Part shown: one piece after another, positions 21,901 to 31,781 of the stretch | Position numbering within the stretch: the first letter of the stretch is position 1 | Layout of the letters: each line of letters starts with the position of its first letter | NCBI GenBank assembly: GCA_001931905.2 | Contig: MSJI02000881.1 | Location: 6,059 to 70,058 of the forward strand | Reading direction: 5' to 3' | Length of the DNA: 64,000 nt | DNA from: Cladosporium sp. IMV 00045 | Lineage: Eukaryota > Ascomycota > Dothideomycetes > Cladosporiales > Cladosporiaceae | Position numbers and translations under genes: made by a program | The notes under the pieces: generated by a model | Told to the model about the DNA's origin: nothing | Databases searched by the model: none | Seen by the model: the letters and a program-made list of their open reading frames with translations, nothing else

Positions 21901-22222
21901 AAAGAAGGCCTTGGATTTTACCGTGATGATGGACGACGAAGGGGGCGCAGAGGGTTTTGAGGATGAGCCCAATTTTGAGATACACACACAGGACGGCAGC
22001 GTCAGGATGTTCGATGACTACTATCTGGAGATGCTGAGGAAACTGGCGGAGCAGGGACGGGAGTTCAGGAAAAAGCTGGACGAGATGGAGCATGGCAAAG
22101 AGAAGGTTGTTTGGAAGGAAGGTGCCCTGTCTGAGAGGTCAACGCCGGCATCTGTCGAGCCCGAGATTAATGGCGTGGACGACTATTTGCAGTGGATGTA
22201 CAAAGACCAGAAGGCAGAGTAG
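18974..22222 (+). CDS. PET127: PET127-like mitochondrial RNA-processing protein
   Basis: An intronless 1082-residue frame starts at ATG 18974. The N-terminus (MYRHIGRAPLNLSG...CRRHFHVARVL) is a plausible mitochondrial presequence. Residues about 40-500 are low-complexity, charged and poorly conserved-looking, with a K/R/E-rich helical stretch (RRQLQAEQKRDALRDKRKKE). The conserved PET127 domain follows from about residue 530 to 880: FDPYMEHIMPVEEFDF, KYVGSTSSMTGTLSHFHYLL, NRAPAAIFLRWKNGTYAIDAD, MFDIKTRAIASIRHS, MLKYMLQARMGRMDGIFLTYHN. In yeast Pet127 is tied to the mitochondrial inner membrane and acts in 5'-end processing and turnover of mitochondrial mRNAs; the fold is related to PD-(D/E)XK nucleases. 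The conserved D and K in MFDIKTRA fit such an active site. The long N-terminal arm is the main departure from the yeast protein. Confidence 0.88.
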   Translation: MYRHIGRAPLNLSGHACLSCRRHFHVARVLQNVEDNDRLAKSNDLIDRNAERSQKDANYDTRADLKSLLPGATENERSQNGVDLDTLDRRVDDIATTLEKHLDGAAPNDTRQDYDSVIAALIEQRDGKAKSTGQSNAVSGGDESQSSSIETSLGGPELMREHVENTPVSFQRDSDTSPTAAVDDVRVSQGVISSTTKGPESAAGGDLSIIGKSRLVRERPKWGGPTTVPDPADSFKASFDTLRQADKVSPLPEPPSTASSVRPWGVTANGAKLGFADSPGELEAAQNSKATDAGSENTQTSESKQESQPESGSFRGHMGFKKLRNMLFGSEKKATDPKEGQQAARTIDVVSAGTPDSRSDLGGPSTSKHVHGASLIQKQVASSISKHTVDTSSRRGLSRRQLQAEQKRDALRDKRKKETETRASKKRASKSASEAPGAQPVIPADSIETPKNDGRPLGEVMKGRQLTDAMKTEPGPHEEYVDADDPGLPTIEANALEIKALDIPQPSVPPLSFGLDRVLFTPGVTPLQDRHSRVYNFDPYMEHIMPVEEFDFNALAEYKTSSKDKTLSELAKAHGKKYVGSTSSMTGTLSHFHYLLSGWRDLNLGMLSRQFPEELSTFTRINRAPAAIFLRWKNGTYAIDADKGHDSGNILMMLGKSMEKLLTMSKSEYERYRKSDPRKVTEEERSAPEAYQYTTMGDFLMRSQLDAHDPRLPGTGMFDIKTRAIASIRHSTTDFKPMLGYEIHSDQGKWESYEREYYDMMRSTMLKYMLQARMGRMDGIFLTYHNVQRIFGFQYMPMAEIDRAIHGQVDRCLGDQEFKLSLHLLNEAINEATGKFPEKSLRFHFETRVAPVTALYVFAEPMEEEDIDKIQSASSEKIAEFERKMMGIEPREDNANVEEEEPSSPESSEAPTAPKSDTHAPLYAATILIGSNVNGWRVERPEELKPTDEWSVEYLLKEMENPADAWATYEQCKAARKKALDFTVMMDDEGGAEGFEDEPNFEIHTQDGSVRMFDDYYLEMLRKLAEQGREFRKKLDEMEHGKEKVVWKEGALSERSTPASVEPEINGVDDYLQWMYKDQKAE

Positions 22223-22625
22223 GGTTGAGTGTCATTAGAAGCAATGAGCTTGCGGTTGGAAGGAGCTGGCGCTCCGCAGCAGGGCTAATACTGTAATATA
22301 GGGCTTCTTTGCCATTGTACACATATTATGAAGCAAGGTATTCAAGCCTCCTTGAGTGGCAAACAAGAAAGCACGCATCCAATCTCATTCACGCTGGCTT
22401 CCAGACCTCGCTCGCCTGTAAATGACATAGAGAAACGTCAATGATGCAACACACATTCGGCCTGAGCTATCAGCAGTGCATCTGTCGCACATACTTCACA
22501 CGCCGGTGTATATCGACCTAGGATCAAATTTCACGCTCGGATCTCCACGATACTCCTCGAAGTAGACATCTCCAAACCTCACCCATCTTGCGAAATCCAA
22601 CATCGTCAACTCTCAAACAACAAAC
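22223..22625. other. Intergenic
   Basis: About 400 bp with no supported gene; 3' flank of PET127 and possible promoter of the small ORF at 22626. Confidence 0.5.
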
Positions 22626-23018
22626 ATGGATCCAAGCCTAGCCCAATCACTCCTATCAAGCCCACTCACTGCGCAGCCACCGACACCCGCAGCAGGGTCG
22701 TCGAACACCCCAAGCGTACAACAGAACACCACCGCGCCCGCTCCCGGCAACAGATCAACGGCATTACCTACCTCCCAACCAACCCTCTCGAAACGCCTTA
22801 CGCCTTCCCAGCCAATGACGGCCTTCCAACCACCGCCTATTGGACCATTAGTTCCACCGCCTGGCCATCCCAGGAGTCCCTATGGCCCTTATTTCGATCC
22901 GTTCCAACCTTATCGGAGAGCTTGTCTTCTGCATGGCATGTACTTGTGTGCCTTGTGTGAGGACCCGTCAACTCATACGTACGGGAAAAGTGTTGGGCTG
23001 TGTTGTCGGGTTATGTGA
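22626..23018 (+). CDS. Small proline/threonine-rich hypothetical protein
   Basis: A 130-residue frame starts at ATG 22626 (AACATGGAT). The first 85 residues are P/T/S/Q-rich and disordered. The C-terminal 45 residues look more ordered: YGPYFDPFQPYRRACLLHGM followed by CALC and a terminal CC pair, so there are five cysteines in the last 34 residues. No signal peptide is seen. It could be a zinc-binding tail or a lineage-specific protein. I do not recognise it. The even composition shift and ATG context support it being real, but there is no homology evidence. Confidence 0.45.
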   Translation: MDPSLAQSLLSSPLTAQPPTPAAGSSNTPSVQQNTTAPAPGNRSTALPTSQPTLSKRLTPSQPMTAFQPPPIGPLVPPPGHPRSPYGPYFDPFQPYRRACLLHGMYLCALCEDPSTHTYGKSVGLCCRVM

Positions 23019-24517
23019 GGGACTTGGAGGGGTGGGATGGTCGATTGGTGACTCAAGATGATGGATTTAGGATGCTATGGCAGGAGTTTTCTCTTTTGGG
23101 TGTATCAATGAGCGGGGTATTGCCGTTATGTAGTGGCACCTGAGCGAGAAGGATCTGTTTATTATTGCTTAGAAATGGATTCTAATTTCTAAACGCGAGA
23201 ACATATAACATGCAAGACTTTTAGTCAGTCGCCCATTCCAGGATGCAACTCTGGACACAGTACACAGATATCAGTCGTCTTAAGGCGTCGACTTTGTGAT
23301 TTTCGGCTACATATTGCCTTTTTTTTTGCTCTTCGGAGGACTGATTAGCATTCTATGCGAGCGGTCCATGCAGCTTAGGCAATCTTCACATGGATTGGGA
23401 AGATTGTATGTTATATAGGGTTAGAAGGGTTAGGGTTGTGTGCAAACAACTGTTACACGCCTGTCAGTCACTGATCACTCAAATCTATCTCCCGCAGATA
23501 ACTCTTCTTTCGAGCTACTTGTACTCGCTTCGATTCTAGAGGTGAGGCGTCCTTTGAAAGAGAGAACGTGAGATGGTCTTTCAATCCTCGGAGATATCTC
23601 CCATAAAAGTTTTTTCTCTTAAGCTACTATCCTTCACTTCAGTAGTATGTTTTACATAAAAGGTACACAAGATAGCTACTCAACTGCCTTAAGCTCGCAT
23701 CCACTCTTGAATTTCCAACAAGAGAGCTCAAATATTCATACCTATAATCGAAGTTTTTTGAAAGGCGTGTGGTTGGTTGCAAAGAACCCTGCATCGCTCA
23801 CAAATGCTTCCCCAGACTTCACCCCGCAGTCTTTCTCCAGAGTGGAGAGTGGGTTGATCTGCGGATTCCTTTTCCGTCCTTTTACCCGCACAACTCGATG
23901 ATTGCGCGGATATCCGTCGTTGGAATATGATGCGGTTGGCAGCAGCTGGCAGATAAATGTCTCAGCTCAATGACCATGATTCCCCATGCACCTATGATTC
24001 TTGCTCCGCCACACTGAACCTACCCACTTCTACGAACAACCAAGGTCAAGCTATGCAGGCCCACTATTAATTATCCGTCCAGTGGTCCTGGCTGGCCATG
24101 CTTAAACCTCCGCATCAGGTGGTTGTCTAGTTTGCTAAAGCATGATAGTGAGCATGGACCGACAATCTCACCAGCATCATCGCTGCCCTTGCATGGATGC
24201 TTCGCTCTTACCTCCACCGAAGCCCTGATATAACTCACGTTTATTGGCCCTTTCCAAGACATCTTCTCACATACTCCAAATGTCGCAGGAGCCAAGGAAG
24301 TCGATACAGCAGAGAACGAGCGGAGAAGAGCTCGGCGAATATGTGTTGCTCGGGCTCGTCAATCAATTGCAGCATGAACATCGTCGAATTTGTCCGTCCA
24401 GAGGGAGAGAGGGAGCATCCAAAAGATTGATATCGAGGCAAGCAGTCGATGGTATAAATACTAGGCTCCTCAGCTCTAGAGCCCAGATAGATTGCTTCAA
24501 GGCACATCGGTATCATC
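23019..24517. other. Intergenic
   Basis: About 1.5 kb, A/T-richer than the genes. It includes two telomere-like GGGTTAG words near 23420-23440 that do not form an array. No gene is supported. The right end is the GH105 promoter. Confidence 0.5.
24453..24459 (+). promoter_or_regulatory. TATA box of the GH105 gene
   Basis: TATAAAT sits 65 bp upstream of the start codon at 24518, a plausible TATA position for a short 5' UTR. Strong TATA boxes are common in inducible secreted-hydrolase genes. Confidence 0.5.
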
Positions 24518-25949
24518 ATGAAGTTCTCTCTCAATCTGGTAGCGGCCAGCACCGTTGCGGCAGCCACTAACATCACGCTTCCCAATGGCTGGTTTATCAT
24601 CTCCCCGGATACCAAGATATCCTCAGGCGATTTCCATGGAGAGCCTCGTTACCTTACATGGATGGCTGATAGTCAGATCAAGCACGGCATCGAACCCACG
24701 CATGCCTACACCGTTTCCGCCGTTCTATCGGGAGTGAGGCTGGCCTACGACCGCACCCACGACCCCAAGTATGCCGCATATCTTGAGAGACACGTGAACA
24801 TCCAGCTTCATCCCGGCTGGACAGGCGATATTCTGCTCTACAACAATAGCAACTCGATCGACGATATCCGCTTTGGCCACAGCTTTCTAGACATGTACAA
24901 CATGACCGGCGGCGACGACATCTATAAGACGGCTGCACAGAAGTTGAGAGATCAGATCGATCGTACCGGCCGGACACCCGACGGCGGCTTCTACCATCGC
25001 TTCCCAGTATATATCGATCAGGTAAGACCAGTGAGACGACTCAATATAGCGAGACGCTGGACTGACGGGTAACCAGATGTGGCTCGACGGGATCTACATG
25101 CTAGACGTCTTCTACGCGCGATGGACCTACGAATTTGAACCGGGCAACACGACCGCATGGGACGACATTGCATTGCAGTTTGACCTTATCGACGCGGGCA
25201 CGACGGTCGACCGCGAACGTACGAACGGCTTGCCCGTTCATGGCTTCGATGTTTCGAAAACACAAGTATGGGCAGATCCCGTGACTGGAGCCGCGCCACA
25301 CGTCTGGGGCCGAGCGGTCGGATGGTGCGTTATCAGTCCTCTAATTATAAGCGTCAATGAATCAATCGTGAGAGTCGTGAGAGCTAATTGCTTGGTGAAT
25401 TCAGGTATATCATGGCCCTTGTCGATACGCTGGATTACTTCCCAGAACACCACCCCGGAAGAGCGAGACTTCTTGGCTACCTGCAGAGTCTCGCAGATGC
25501 AGTTGTCGCTGCACAAGACGATACTTACAAGGGCTGGAGAAACATCATGGACCCCGGTCTGGAGGATCGATCGGGGAACTACATCGAGAGCTCCGCATCG
25601 GCTATGTTTGTGTATGGGCTCTTGAAGAGTATCCGTCTTGGCTACATCGAAGGGCCGCAGTACGAGGCTGCAGCATTGAGCGGTTACAACCTGATGACCA
25701 GTGTCTTCCTTGATAAGAAGGCTAGTGATAATTCTCTGATCTGGGAGTGGACCGCTCAAACGGGAAGTCTGAGCTCGAACGGAACTTTCGAGGTAAATAC
25801 TCCTACTCAGACCATTAGCAATGAACGTTTGCTAACTCCGCTTACAGTACTATGCAAGTATCAACTTATTCCAGAACGACCTCAAGGGAGTAGCTCCTTT
25901 CTTATTTTCAGCGTATGAGTATGAGCTCTATCAGGAGGCACACATGTGA
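24518..25949 (+). CDS. Glycoside hydrolase family 105/88-type unsaturated glycuronyl hydrolase, secreted
   Basis: Four exons (24518-25021, 25077-25324, 25405-25792, 25848-25949) give 413 residues in one frame. The N-terminus MKFSLNLVAASTVAAATN is a likely signal peptide. The body is an (alpha/alpha)6-barrel of the YteR type: ADSQIKHGIEPTHAYTVSAVLSGV, DDIRFGHSFLDMYNMTGGDD, RTPDGGFYHR, MWLDGIYMLDVFYARW (LDG.YM..PF-like motif), HGFDVSKTQVWADP, HVWGRAVGWYIMALVDTLDYFP (the W.R..GW signature, formed across intron 2), SGNYIESSASAMFVYGL and a C-terminal YYASINLFQNDLKGVAPFLF. GH105 enzymes remove unsaturated galacturonyl residues left by pectate or rhamnogalacturonan lyases. GH88 is the alternative. 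N-glycosylation sequons (NIT, NNSN, NMT) agree with secretion. It is the left member of a group with GH2 and a sugar transporter. Confidence 0.9.
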
Positions 25950-26178
25950 TATTTGGAGGTATCTTATGCAGGATAGCCTGCATGAACTCAAGGAATTTGT
26001 GAGAAGTGTGAGAAGAACTATTCGATAAGGCCAGATACATATGTGGGCTTAAGGTAAGGGAAGATAAGTGTCTTAGAGTGTCACTTAATAAGAGAGTACA
26101 CAAGAAAAGGAAAATAAGGCGCCTGCCTAGTCAAATCGTCTCGTTTCGCAAAGCACTGTCATTTTTACGTTGAATGTG

Positions 26179-26517
26179 TCATGCTTTGATTCGCTTCTCA
26201 TCAATTAGAAGGATCCCTGACTCCGTGATCGAAAAGACAATGCAGCTATCATCAGCCACCGTGACATTGGCCAATCTGAAGGAAAGAGATTGAGAATCCT
26301 TGGCTTGATATTCTCCTTGCCAGGAGCTTTGGCCCATGCCATTAAGGACGTCTGCTTGGTTCCAACCTTGTGTGGAAGAGCCACCAAGACAGGTCTGGAA
26401 GCTACGGGAGCTGTTGTGTGGGACGAGACTTCCTTGAGGGAAGCAGCACCTGCACGCGCTTTCGGGGGGATGGTCGGAAGCCTTCTTTATCAGACTCGCT
26501 ATCAGGAAGCAAGGTGC
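26179..26517 (-). pseudogene. Decayed coding fragment, paralogous to the one at 27218-27745
   Basis: An open stretch of 112 codons without an early ATG ends at TGA 26179. It contains F-R-L-A-N-V-T-V-A-D-D-S-C-I-V-F-S-I-T-E. This aligns with M-A-K-K-M-V-L-D-D-T-C-I-A-T-S-M-T-E of the fragment at 27.3 kb, with 10 of 21 residues identical and no gap, on the same strand. The upstream end is a TAA at 26518. A neighbouring GTAAGC could be an old splice donor. I do not recognise the family. It reads as the 3' part of a gene copy. Confidence 0.45.
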
Positions 26518-26899
26518 TTACTTGTTTGATCGCCATATATGAAGGGAGTTTACGCGGCGCAGAAGCAACATACTCGCGTGTGGGTGCGTTGAATCAACAG
26601 CTCGTCGTCCTCGGATTCGCTGTCGGCGACAAAAAGCTGCATGTTCTTGCTGGTATCATGCGAGCGCGACTTCTCTACCATGGATGCGGTGCTCTTGTAT
26701 GACTGCATTTCTCCATCTGGCTCGGTCTGGCCAGTGTTCTTGTCCGTAGGGTTCTCGAATCTTTTTAGGCCTTTTTAGGCACTGCAAACTTCGCTGGGAT
26801 CACACAGACAGGGCTCTTTTTCCAGGTTTTGGCTGTTTTGATGTGCGTATCTCACAGCCGTACTGCCTTGGAGTGGGCATTGCCTTTAAGGATAGGGGA

Positions 26900-27300
26900 A
26901 GTGAGACAAATCTCTCCCCAGCACTCACGCAAGTATCATCCTTGCCAATGCCCGTAAATCACTATCTTGCTACGGAGAGATGCGTTTTGAATATCGAATG
27001 TCTCCGCCGCACTTGCGCAAGCATCTTCCATTTCGATGCCCTCAAAATACTATCGTGCTATAGAGAAAGGCGTCTTGAATATCGAATCTCTCCGCTATAC
27101 TTACGTAACTACCATCCATTCTAATGCTTTCAACCTACTATCGTACTGCGGAGAGATGGGTCTTGAACATCGAATCTCTCCGCGGCAATTACGCAACTAT
27201 CATTCATTCTGATACTCTCAAAATACCATCATACCGCGGAGAAAGGCGTCTTGGAAATTGAGTCTCTCCTCGACACTCATGCATATACTCTCAGATAGAT
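26900..27300. repeat. 88-bp imperfect tandem repeat, about 4.5 units
   Basis: Equivalent points (ACT-x-ACGCAA-like words) fall at 26923, 27011, 27099, 27187 and 27275, so the period is exactly 88 bp with substitutions but no indels. Units share GAATATCGAATCTCTCCGC-like and TACGGAGAGA-like words. In the unit at 27099 these form a perfect 10-bp inverted repeat (27148-27157 with 27174-27183, 16-nt loop). On the minus strand each unit encodes a related short peptide with the motif E-R-F-D-[IV]-Q-[DN], but 88 is not a multiple of three, so successive units are out of frame. Upstream the repeat merges into the fragment at 27218-27745. Confidence 0.85.
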
Positions 27301-27745
27301 GGATCAACCTTTCTGTCATCGAAGTGGCAATGCAGGTATCGTCGAGCACCATCTTCTTGGCCATTTGAACTTGTCTGGTTGCGGGAAGTTTGCTGGGCCA
27401 CCGTATGCGAGATGCGCAGACATGCTCCTTTTCCGCAAAGTCGTTCATCAAAGCTGCCATCTCGTCTGAGACAATGTCTGATAGTCGGGTTAGCGATGTA
27501 TTGTAGGCGAATGACTTCATAGGGTTTGCCAAAACCATGACCCTCACCCTGCTCCCGTTATTCGACCGTACGAAAGACCCCTCTACCCGACGTGGAATTG
27601 CATTCGTGGATAGCCCAATGGCGGCAGACTCCGCAGATACCTCCATACCATTCAAGCATTCAGTAGCGTGCGTTCTCCGTTCATCCAAACTTTCAACTTC
27701 GTGGTAGATAAGAGCTGAGATTAACGACTTTCCATATTCAAGCAA
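27218..27745 (-). pseudogene. Unrecognised ORF or decayed gene running into the 88-bp repeat
   Basis: There are 175 open codons ending at TGA 27218, inside the last repeat unit. The first codon of the open stretch is TTG, and no good ATG begins it. Just upstream, another frame reads G-W-N-V-L-A-I-E-F-E-C-R-D-A-A-V-A-T-L before a stop, which hints at a lost frame or intron. The central part (VRVMVLANPMKSFAYNTSL, DIVSDEMAALMNDFAEKEHV) looks like globular protein. The tail VLDDTCIATSMTE matches the fragment at 26.2 kb. No family recognised. It is either a diverged lineage-specific gene with unplaced introns or a pseudogene. Confidence 0.4.
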
Positions 27746-28457
27746 TGATGATCAGTGTGGCTACCGCAGCGTCACGGCATTCGAACTCAATTGCCAGGAC
27801 ATTCCAGCCGTGTAAAAAGCCTATTAGATTATGTCAGTACGCTTGTCTCCACCTTTTAAGATCGACTAGGACAACAGTACAGGGAAATGTGTTGAAATTG
27901 TAGTGAGAGCATCTTTGTAACCATGCTTCGCTTTGATACGAAAGTGACATGCAGCGGACCTTGCGCCGTCTCCGGTCTATCATGTTCTATCGTACATATA
28001 GTTGATCGTCTTTTCCACTTCATCATGCCGACGTCATTCCGAGATCTAGAAGTTTTGCAGCGTGAGAAGGATGATTCGGCAATTTTATGCAAGCCATCAT
28101 AAGATTGTCATTTAGGTACAGTACGTCCGGCCGACCGTTAAGCCCACGAAGATCATTCGCTTGCTCACCAACTCCACAGTTCCGGGAACCGGGAAAGAAG
28201 GTCCCGATGAGATCTTTGGGGAGCTGTAACACGCACCTTTTGTCAATCTTGTACCTTATGCATAGTGCACTGCCATCGTCCTCATCATGGTCTCAATCAT
28301 CTCTCTGGTTGGGCCCTGTCATTGTATGCTTATAAGACCAAGTGCCTTTTCGTCCCAACATCTCCGTCCCACTCTTACATTATCTTCCTATACGACATTT
28401 GTTCGCGAAAATTGACTGATCTTTACTTACCACAAACCCTTACCAAGCGACAGCAAG

Positions 28458-30866
28458 ATGCAGATGAAAAGCGACTTCAACGAAGGCTGGGAGTTCCGTC
28501 GGCATCTTGACGACGACGACTTCCAGCCAGTGACGCTACCACACGATGCATTGTTTGGCCAAGAACGACAGGATGACGCTCCTTCTGGTACCCACATGGC
28601 CTTCTTCTTAGGAGGAACCTTCGTGTATCGGAAAAGGTTTCAAGCGCCCTCGTCTGGCGAGTACGAGAGCCTTTCCCTCTTTTTCCACGGCATATCCCAC
28701 CGGAGCAAGGTCTTGGTCAACGGACACGAGTCAGGCGGTCGCACGAATGGATTCGTTGCTTTCGAGGTTCCCATCGAGAGGTTCATCAAGCCTGGTGAGG
28801 AAAACCTAGTTGAGGTGATCGCAGATGCGTCTCGGATGCCACTGGCTCGCTATTACACTGGTGCCGGGCTATACCGCCATGTCGAACTGGTCGCGCGATC
28901 GAAGGTGTCTCTGGAGTACGATGGGATTCGTCTGACCACGACTTTCATCAAGGAAGGAACGGCCAACGTTTCTGTTGAAGTCCACCTACGCAATCCGGAG
29001 GGCCAGGAGGCGAATATCTCTATTGCACTTTCCCATAATGGAGAAAAGGCTGCAACCTGGGAGTCTACGACTACCTCGACAAAAGCTACCGGAGTTATCC
29101 AGATTCCCAATGCACGCCTATGGTCCGCGGAAAATCCTTCGCTCTATGACTGCACCGTCAAAGTGAATCAGGATGAAATGCAGTTTCGCACTGGATTCAG
29201 AACCATGGAACTCAGCGCAAAGGGCCTTGCCATCAACGGCGTGGAGACACTTCTTCGTGGCGCGTGCATTCATCAAGACCATGGTTATATTGGAGCAGCA
29301 CAGTTCAAAGACGCAGAAAGACGGCGACTGTCGATCATGAAGCAAAACGGTTTCAACGCTGTCCGCGTTTCCCATAATCCAGCTTCGAAAGTCCTCCTCG
29401 AGGTTTGCGATGAGGTCGGTATGTATGTCATGGACGAGCTGGCGGACACGTGGTATAATGCCAAAGCCCCTGGCGACAATAGTGCGACATTTCTTGAGGA
29501 ATGGAAGGCGGATCTCGATGCTATGCAAGCGAACAATCGTCTGCACGCAAGTGTGATCATCAACTCACTTTGCAACGAGCCTACTGAGCCTTCGACTCGA
29601 TATGGCTTGAATCTTTGCAAAGAAATCGTCGCGAGAGCGAAGGCTAATGATCCTACACGACCTGTTACAATGGGAGTCAACCTCATGATCGCCTCGATGA
29701 GCTGGCCGAAGACTTACACAGATGATGGTGTAACGCCTCCAAAGCCTTCAGCATTGTCCTTGGACAGTGCTGTGATCAATGTCCTCTTAAACAACCTGGG
29801 CATCCTCCTCAAGTGGATTCCTTGGCTCTCGAGAACAGATCGCATCACGAAGCCAATTTACGATGTCTTGGACGTCGCTGGCTACAACTACGGCATTGTC
29901 CGGTACGAGCAGGACGCGGTTCTTCATCCTGATCGGATCATGGTCGGTACCGAAACGATCCCAGATGATATACCGTATATCTGGGACAAAGTGACCCGGA
30001 TTCCGAGCCTTATTGGCGATTTCATGTGGACAGGATGGGACTATGTGGGAGAATGTGGTATCGGTACACCTGACTATGGCTTGCCGTGGTACCACCCCGG
30101 TCGATTTTGCAAGCCTTTTCCCAATGTGCTGGCGGGATGCGGCGCGATCGATTTGCTCGGCAACCCAACGCCAACCATGAATGTGGCACAGGCCGCATGG
30201 GACTGGCGACAGGAACCCACGATCCTGGTGCGTCCGCTGGATCTGGTATATCAGTCCTTCCGATCAACATCGTGGCGTAAGTCCGATAGTGTCGCGAGCT
30301 GGTCCTGGAAGGGCATGGAGGGCCGTCCTGCATACATTGAAATAATCTCACCTCATGATGAGATTGAGATTGTGCAGAATGGCAAATCTCTTGGTCGGAA
30401 GGCAGGTGGCCAGACTCGGAACTTCACGACCCATTTCACCTCCCAGTATGACGCCGGCACCATCACCGCACTTGCTTATTCCAAGGGCAAGGTTGTGGAA
30501 CGTTCTTCTCTCAAGGCTGCCGGCGCCACCACTTTAAAGGCACGCGCCGAGAGCAAAGCGTCTCTCGTTGCCGACGCTCAAAGCTTATCATACTTGGATA
30601 TCGAGCTCTCGGACGCCGAAGGCATCGTGGAAATGCTCGATGACGATATGGTCACCGTCGAAGTCGAAGGTCCTGCTTCCTTGATCGGTCTCGGCAATGC
30701 GGCGAACTCCACCCTCGAAAGATATGATGACAACGTCCACAGTACCTATCGTGGGCGGGCACAGGCCGTGATCAGATCTGGAAAAACCCCCGGCCAGATC
30801 AAAATCACCGTCAAGAGTGAGAAGCATGGAAAAGCTACCGTACAGCTGAATCAGATCGCGGTGTAG
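28458..30866 (+). CDS. Glycoside hydrolase family 2 (beta-galactosidase/beta-glucuronidase-like), intracellular
   Basis: An intronless 802-residue frame starts at ATG 28458. The start MQMKSDFNEGWEFRR has no signal peptide, so a cytosolic place is likely. Domains in order: N-terminal sugar-binding jelly roll (VTLPHDALFGQ; RYYTGAGLYRHVEL), immunoglobulin-like domain to about 255, then the TIM barrel. The barrel has LLRGACIHQDHGYIGAA, FNAVRVSHNPASK, VMDELADTWYN, the acid/base region INSLCNEPTEP (Glu at about 374), and the probable nucleophile in MVGTETIPDD (Glu at about 499). MWTGWDYVGECG ends the barrel. C-terminal beta domains contain SWSWKGMEG and a GH2 C-terminal fold. Both catalytic glutamates are present. 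Substrate could be a beta-galactoside or a beta-glucuronide/galacturonide; the neighbours favour pectin side chains. Confidence 0.9.
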   Translation: MQMKSDFNEGWEFRRHLDDDDFQPVTLPHDALFGQERQDDAPSGTHMAFFLGGTFVYRKRFQAPSSGEYESLSLFFHGISHRSKVLVNGHESGGRTNGFVAFEVPIERFIKPGEENLVEVIADASRMPLARYYTGAGLYRHVELVARSKVSLEYDGIRLTTTFIKEGTANVSVEVHLRNPEGQEANISIALSHNGEKAATWESTTTSTKATGVIQIPNARLWSAENPSLYDCTVKVNQDEMQFRTGFRTMELSAKGLAINGVETLLRGACIHQDHGYIGAAQFKDAERRRLSIMKQNGFNAVRVSHNPASKVLLEVCDEVGMYVMDELADTWYNAKAPGDNSATFLEEWKADLDAMQANNRLHASVIINSLCNEPTEPSTRYGLNLCKEIVARAKANDPTRPVTMGVNLMIASMSWPKTYTDDGVTPPKPSALSLDSAVINVLLNNLGILLKWIPWLSRTDRITKPIYDVLDVAGYNYGIVRYEQDAVLHPDRIMVGTETIPDDIPYIWDKVTRIPSLIGDFMWTGWDYVGECGIGTPDYGLPWYHPGRFCKPFPNVLAGCGAIDLLGNPTPTMNVAQAAWDWRQEPTILVRPLDLVYQSFRSTSWRKSDSVASWSWKGMEGRPAYIEIISPHDEIEIVQNGKSLGRKAGGQTRNFTTHFTSQYDAGTITALAYSKGKVVERSSLKAAGATTLKARAESKASLVADAQSLSYLDIELSDAEGIVEMLDDDMVTVEVEGPASLIGLGNAANSTLERYDDNVHSTYRGRAQAVIRSGKTPGQIKITVKSEKHGKATVQLNQIAV

Positions 30867-31743
30867 CTTATAATAGGTATATGCTCTTGCTCGCGAAGCC
30901 AGGCTAGTGATCGTTTTTTGAGTTGATATCGGATACCTGTCTCTGATAGTTTCGCAGATTAGATATGTCAGTATTTCGATAATCAAATGTGCAGTGCGAT
31001 CCCATGGTTCAGGAAAATTATACGATTGCAGCGTTCAACAGGCCATGGAATAGTCACCGAAACAGCGTCAAAATACTGATACTTTGGGATTATAGAATGA
31101 CATAGGATGCCAATGGCTAGGTAGAACCAGCTCTGCTATAACGCACTAAAATGCTTTCCTTGTTAGTAAGGATAAAAATTGTGTCCCACGCCTTCCAAAA
31201 ATCTTAGCTTATTTAAAAGTTCAAACTCGTACCACTCAAGTGAAAGATAGTAGTTTAAGAGAAGAGTGTCGGCACGGGAGATAGTAGGTCGAGAGAAGAT
31301 TATCTTATGGGAGATAGCTTCATATTGAATATTATGTTTTGGTAGGTGCGTGAGGGAACACCAGACAGGATGCGTACCTTTCACTGATGTACGGTCGTCT
31401 GTGTTCGTGTGATACTGTCACATTAACGTGGTAACACAATATTTCAATTACCCAAAGCCGAAAACTCCACCCTTCGGAAGACTGCTCAATTACAAACGGA
31501 CGACAGTGCTCCGACCAAGGAGATCCCGATACCGTCAAGCAATCACAAGGCTACCTCCTACCTCCGCAATCCACTCCACAGAAATGTGCTCCACCTCCAC
31601 TTCACCCCTCATTTGCTTATCCACAAGCGTGTCAGCCCATGCTCTATCGGCCAATGTCGGCCATTGAAGACTGTGTCTTTCGCGACACGAAGATGTCGGG
31701 GAATGAATTCGACGAAGATCTGCGAGTGTCATCTCAGGAAGGG

Positions 31744-31750
31744 TATATAA
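31744..31750 (+). promoter_or_regulatory. TATA box of the sugar transporter gene
   Basis: TATATAA lies 38 bp before the uORF ATG at 31782 and about 114 bp before the main start at 31858. This spacing would place the transcription start just upstream of the uORF. Confidence 0.5.
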
Positions 31751-31781
31751 TGGGGAACGGCACTCGTTGCTCGACACCATA

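Larger units (their letters stand above)
25950..28457. other. Long intergenic with decayed sequences
   Basis: About 2.5 kb between GH105 and GH2. It contains two related, degenerate minus-strand coding fragments and an 88-bp tandem repeat, each listed separately. Otherwise no supported gene. The last few hundred bases are the GH2 promoter, with a TATAAG word near 28333. Confidence 0.55.

Noticed and set aside
23415..23445. TTAGGG-like words suggesting an interstitial telomere
   Set aside because: Only two or three imperfect, unequally spaced words; not an array.
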